Part shown: positions 6,645 to 9,859 of the stretch, piece by piece
How the letters are laid out: each line of letters starts with the position of its first letter
Position numbering within the stretch: the first letter of the stretch is position 1
Source of the DNA: Candidatus Peribacteria bacterium
GTDB lineage: Bacteria; Patescibacteria; JAEDAM01; Absconditabacterales; Absconditicoccaceae
Reading direction: 5' to 3'
Length of the DNA: 9,859 bases
Assembly (NCBI GenBank): GCA_031280545.1
Contig: JAITGP010000004.1
Location: 1-9,859, forward strand
Notes under the pieces: model-generated
What the model was told of the DNA's origin: nothing
Seen by the model: the letters and a program-made list of their open reading frames with translations, nothing else
The model's database searches: none
Made by a program: the position numbers and the translations under genes

Positions 6645-7091
6645 TTACCAGAAGGCTTCATCTTTTGTGAGATCTGAAAGAGCTACAGAGCGATAGCCTA
6701 ATTTTTCATTCATTCTCATGACTGCACTTCCTGTGGTGATACTAAATATTTTTGCTTCTGGCCATCTTTCACGAGCGAGTTGAAACGTTTTTTGTTTGAT
6801 TTCCCAAGAAAGTCTTTGTCCACGAAATCTATGAGCAACAATCAGACCAGAAGTAGCTACAAACTTTTTATTTTCCCAGGTTTCAATGTAGCTAAATCCT
6901 GCAAATTCTGTACCACATAATGCAATAACAGCTTTTCCTTCTTTCATTTTTTTAAAGAGATACTGATAGGTTCGATGAGCTATCCCTGTACCACGAATTT
7001 TTGCAGACTCTTCAATAGTTTTTAAAATCTGTTTAAGGTAGCCAGCATGATTTTTATCAGCTACCAGAATGGTGAATTTTTTTGTTTCCAT
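6645..7091 (-). CDS. GNAT-family N-acetyltransferase, truncated at an in-frame TAA
   Basis: 148 residues from ATG 7091 to TAA 6645. GNAT enzymes transfer acetyl from acetyl-CoA to an amine. The GNAT fold is visible: an N-terminal strand and helix (FTILVADKNHAGYLKQIL), the central strands VIALCGTEFAGFSYIETW, and the acetyl-CoA pyrophosphate loop SGLIVAHRFRGQRLS (81-95) with R-F-R-G-Q-R in place of canonical R-x-x-G-x-G/A. It then has FSITTGSAVMRMNEKLGYRSV, the usual C-terminal strand with N and LGY. The last residues are DEAFW. The same frame continues past the stop with the family's Cys-rich tail, so the full gene would be 191 residues plus the interrupting codon (6513-7091). The core GNAT fold is complete, so the short product could still be active. 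Substrate unknown. The minus-strand TATAAT at 7116 implies a very short leader. Confidence 0.85.
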   Translation of the reverse strand: METKKFTILVADKNHAGYLKQILKTIEESAKIRGTGIAHRTYQYLFKKMKEGKAVIALCGTEFAGFSYIETWENKKFVATSGLIVAHRFRGQRLSWEIKQKTFQLARERWPEAKIFSITTGSAVMRMNEKLGYRSVALSDLTKDEAFW

Positions 7092-7110
7092 TTTGTTGTA
7101 TTTTTAGGGG

Positions 7111-7116
7111 ATTATA
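7111..7116 (-). promoter_or_regulatory. -10 element of the acetyltransferase gene
   Basis: Perfect TATAAT on the minus strand, 20 bp upstream of the ATG; no convincing -35 at 16-18 bp (GGAGTG). The leader would be about 13 nt. Confidence 0.35.
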
Positions 7117-7142
7117 TTTTGTTTTTTGTTTATCACTCCATC

Positions 7143-7186
7143 AAAAAACCTTCCCAAGAAGCAAGAAGTGCTCGTTATAGGAAGGT
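7143..7186 (-). terminator. intrinsic terminator upstream of the acetyltransferase gene
   Basis: Seven-base-pair stem ACCTTCC/GGAAGGT on the minus strand with a branched interior, ending in six Ts (7148-7143). No coding region precedes it on this strand within the window, which is why a short RNA is suspected. Confidence 0.55.
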
Positions 7187-7206
7187 ATTATTAAGGATTA
7201 TAATTT
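7143..7206 (-). ncRNA. putative small RNA or attenuated leader (about 60 nt)
   Basis: A minus-strand promoter (7241-7213) would start RNA near 7206. About 20 nt later comes a stem-loop, ACCTTCC (7186-7180) with GGAAGGT (7154-7148), followed by TTTTTT. The 25-nt interior can form a second stem (GAGCA with TGCTT). The unit lies upstream of, and in the same direction as, the acetyltransferase gene. It could be a free small RNA or a leader with an attenuator. It contains no recognisable riboswitch or T-box motif. Confidence 0.4.
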
Positions 7207-7212
7207 CTTTAT

Positions 7213-7241
7213 ATTATATCACAAAATCCAACCAACTTCAA
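7213..7241 (-). promoter_or_regulatory. strong putative promoter of the small RNA/leader
   Basis: Minus-strand TTGAAG (7241-7236), exactly 17 bp, then a perfect TATAAT (7218-7213). Confidence 0.5.
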
Positions 7242-7367
7242 CGAGCTGGATGTCTTCTAGAGGAGAAAGAAAATACTAAAGAAATCTGAATCATTTTTTT
7301 GTAGAAAGTCATAAACGATTTCTAGAGTATGCATTTTTTATTAGAAATCAAGTTTTTTTATAAACCA

Positions 7368-7395
7368 TTGATAAATAGTGGAAAAACTCTATATT
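7368..7395 (+). promoter_or_regulatory. putative promoter of the membrane-protein gene
   Basis: TTGATA (7368-7373), 16-bp spacer, TATATT (7390-7395). A start near 7402 favours the ATG at 7424 over the upstream TTG at 7400. Confidence 0.5.
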
Positions 7396-7423
7396 TACTT
7401 TGTTTTATTTTATTTTCAAGGAT

Positions 7424-8569
7424 ATGAAACCTCGTTATTTACTTTTTTATCTTATTGGACGGATTGTTCTTGGGCTTGTATTGACGTTTATTTTTCCTGA
7501 AATGGGATTTTTTGGATTTATAGGAAAATATTGGTGGTTTCTTATTTTGGTAAGTATTTCCTATTTCACCTCTGTGTATTTTATTGGATATGAAGAAAAA
7601 AAATATTTGTATCTTAGAAGGTTTCTCTTGGTAGGAAATATATATTTAGCTCTTCATCTTTTTTTTCGTCCTTTACTCAATATTGAACCAGCTTTATTTT
7701 TACTTTTAGCAGTAGTTATTTTATTGATGTGGTATATTTCTCAGCTGTATATGAAGTATAAATGGCCTTTCTATACGATTGGAAGTATTCTATGCTTTTT
7801 AATTATGATTTCTGGACTTTTTTATCTTTATCCCGAAGAGCCGGATGTGAAGGGATTTATTTCATCTCAGACTTCGCAACTTATTCTAATTTCTCCTAGT
7901 ACTCAAGTTCAACGTAGAGCGTATCTCAAGCTTACTCAGTTAGAAAATTGAAAAAATCAAGAGCTTCTCTTTGAAACAGGAGTCCAATATTTTTCTTTGC
8001 CTGAAATGTATCAATTGAGTTATATTTCTAGTGTAGTAGAAAATGAGGCTGAAGTATTTATTCTCTTTCCTGATGGAAATCTTTTTCAGATTTTTCCTCA
8101 GAGTGTTGTACATTTTCAAGAGAAACTTTTTCTAGAAATATGATCTTTCTTACAATTTAAAGCTCTACGAACAGGTAATGTTACTACTTCTACTCAAATA
8201 GTAGAAGATTTTATCCCTATTCCTAGTTTGCTGTCTCCAGAAAAATATCTGTCTGTAAATTCTCTGTATTGGCAAAATTTTACTTCTTATCTTACTCAGC
8301 AAATCTGATCTAATTTTACTGCAAGTGCTACCATGCAAATGATTAATAGAAAGCTTTTATTTTTTCTAGCTGATATTTTTCCGGGTTTTTTTTCTAAGAA
8401 TATAGAAAATGCTCAGCTTTTTGAATATTATTTTAACATTCTAAATAAAAATTTTCCTTTACTTACTTCAGATAAATATATTCTTTCTCATACTACTACA
8501 GGAAACTCTCTTCGAAATCAAATTAAACAAAATTTCCAACTAGCTTTTCCTCTCTTGAAAAGTTTTTAA
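7424..8569 (+). CDS. unrecognised membrane protein with a C-terminal extra-membrane domain
   Basis: 381 residues, stop TAA, interrupted by TGA at 7949-7951, 8141-8143 and 8306-8308 (read as Gly). I do not recognise the family. Residues 1 to about 135 hold four or five hydrophobic segments: around LLFYLIGRIVLGLVLTFIF, YWWFLILVSISYF, LALHLFF, LFLLLAVVILLMWYI and FYTIGSILCFLIMISGLFYL. The rest is a soluble domain that begins after YPEEPDV. It includes VFILFPDGNLFQIFPQSVVHF, a strand-turn-strand faintly like FecR-type DG..l.L.p.S elements, and is otherwise mixed. The three TGA codons lie in one uninterrupted frame, which argues for a real gene. The ATG at 7424 has AAGGA only one base upstream. 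The gene is convergent with a LytR-CpsA-Psr gene, so a cell-envelope role is possible but unproven. Confidence 0.7.
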
Positions 8570-8785
8570 CAATTTTGAGAAGTTTTCCACAATATATCCT
8601 ATCATAAAATACATAAAAAGTTGATTTTTTTAACATTTTTACAAAGTATTCATAACCAATTTTTCTCTTATTTTTTAGTTGAAAAGCATACTTTAGAAAT
8701 TTAGACATCTTTTAGACAATTTCACATTATTATTACTATAAGTTATTATATATACTATTATTTTATTATTTATAACCAGAAAGTT
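8570..8785. other. AT-rich convergent intergenic region
   Basis: 216 bp between two converging genes, extremely AT-rich. I see no ORF, tRNA or strong hairpin here. An 8-bp AT-only inverted repeat (ATTTATAA 8768-8775 with TTATAAAT 8786-8793) overlaps the stop of the gene at 8786 and could be a weak minus-strand terminator. Confidence 0.4.
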
Positions 8786-9859
8786 TTATAAATCATATGA
8801 AAACTTTTTCTGTACTAATCCTGATAAATTTTCTGATCCAAGTAAATAATCAGCTCACAATACTAAAGTAATATCTGTCCCTTCAAAATAATTATATTCC
8901 TTTCCATTTTCGTCTATTCCTGTTAATATACTTCCTGTATCATAACGAATATCTGTAAGAGGGATAAAAGTTTGAATTGCAGATATGGTAGCTTCTAAAG
9001 GATTTAAACCATGAATGACAAGATAACTACCTGAGTTAGGAATTTCTGAATTTTGAGTATTAGTGATATTAAATCCATAACGTTTTAGTTTTACAGCAAT
9101 CTGACCAGCGAAAGGAGTAGTAGACATTCCTTTGGAGCGAGCGACTGTTTTATCAATACCATTCAAAATTTCTATGGAAGCTTTTTCTTTTACAAATTGT
9201 GGATTACTAATAATAAATTGAGTAAAATCCTGCATTTGTTTATATTGTTGAACTTTCTCAGCTGTAGCATTCATAGGAAGAATTACTGAAGCTCCTCAGA
9301 ATAAATCTCTATTAGGTGTATAGAGAAAACAAGCTGGTGGCATTTTAAGAAAATTTTGGAATGAGCAATTAGTAGTAAATCCATAAGAATTAAATTTTCC
9401 AAGTTGTTTAATAAATTGTACAGATCGAAGCATTTCTTGTAAAGAGATGTTTGTATTTACATAGTTTTTATATTGTGCATAGAGTTGTGGAGCTGTAGAG
9501 AGATTAAGGCCAGAAGACAGAATTTTGTCTTTTATCCCCATGATAATTAATTGTTGACGGAGAGAACGAGAAAAATCTGAAGTTGAATGTCTAGAACGAG
9601 CATATTTTAGAGCTGTTTCTCCATCTAAATGTTGTTCTCCTGCATCAATATGAAAGGTAATATATCCATCATTTGGTCGTTTCTTTCCATTAGGATAAGT
9701 AGTATCATGGAGTGTTTCTGGGACAATAATATCAACTCCTCCAATAGAGTCTACTACTTCTTTAAATGCTGTGAAATCTACTGTTGCATAATAAGGAATA
9801 TCTATATTTAGCATTTGTCCTATGTCTGTTCTAATTCCAGAAGAAGAGAGAGAGAGATC
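8786..9859 (-). CDS. LytR-CpsA-Psr (LCP) family protein with LytR_C domain, 5' end outside the window
   Basis: 357 residues visible, stop TAA; TGA at 9296-9298 and 8855-8857 read as Gly. LCP proteins are membrane-anchored enzymes that transfer glycopolymers from lipid carriers to peptidoglycan or proteins. The catalytic domain is evident from YYATVDFTAFKEVVDSIGGVDI, then FHIDAGEQHLDGETALKYARSRH and DFSRSLRQQ, which carry the family's conserved Arg and Asp residues that bind the pyrophosphate-lipid. After a linker, ASIEILNG...AGQIAVKLKRYGFNI, and a terminal DITLVLG.DYLLGS identify a LytR_C domain. Reading 8855 as Gly restores the VLG.D motif and moves the end to 8786. The membrane anchor and start are beyond the right edge. 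It may serve the same envelope as the SLH-like protein. Confidence 0.92.

Noticed and set aside
7047..7289. 80-residue plus-strand ORF
   Set aside because: It overlaps the acetyltransferase start and the terminator stem, has no recognisable features, and would run on through TGA in code 25.
1..9859. CRISPR array, transposase, integrase, tRNA or rRNA
   Set aside because: No regularly spaced repeats, catalytic motifs or RNA-gene structures were seen on either strand.

Overview
The window comes from an AT-rich bacterium that reads UGA as glycine (genetic code 25). That points to Candidatus Absconditabacteria (SR1) or Gracilibacteria (BD1-5) in the CPR/Patescibacteria. The evidence is internal. 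At least six genes are broken at TGA under the standard code and become full-length when TGA is read through. At the diagnostic sites the TGA falls on a family-conserved glycine: LGC of RimO, CGDKLY of the RluA-type synthase, GPSVG of SecF, SVGYRVNS of a RhuM remnant. I count 12 in-frame TGAs, and every visible stop is TAA or TAG. Gene boundaries below are therefore given in code 25 and differ from standard-code ORFs.

Layout. Positions 1-1265 look like an accessory region. The 3' end of a surface protein with an SLH-like domain runs into a decayed rhuM fragment. Next, on the minus strand, is a HigA/VapI-type HTH protein with a long acidic tail. It is preceded by about 170 bp packed with TTCACT/AGTGAA sites, a probable operator. 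Positions 1266-6477 carry mostly core genes: an RluA-type pseudouridine synthase (-), an unrecognised 93-residue protein with its own promoter and terminator (+), secF (-), an ABC-F ATPase (-) and, divergently, rimO (+). Three of these act on ribosomes or RNA: the pseudouridine synthase on RNA, ABC-F on the ribosome, and RimO on ribosomal protein uS12.

Positions 6478-9859 hold a GNAT acetyltransferase (-) whose cysteine-rich tail is cut off by an in-frame TAA. Upstream of it is a compact promoter-plus-terminator unit, a possible small RNA or leader. Then come a 381-residue unrecognised membrane protein (+) and, convergent with it, a LytR-CpsA-Psr cell-wall protein (-) that runs off the right edge.

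Several genes have good sigma70-like promoters (TTGNNN, 16-18 bp, TATACT/TATAAT-like), but almost none has a Shine-Dalgarno sequence. Starts were chosen from protein homology and promoter position. I see no rRNA, tRNA, CRISPR array or intact transposase.
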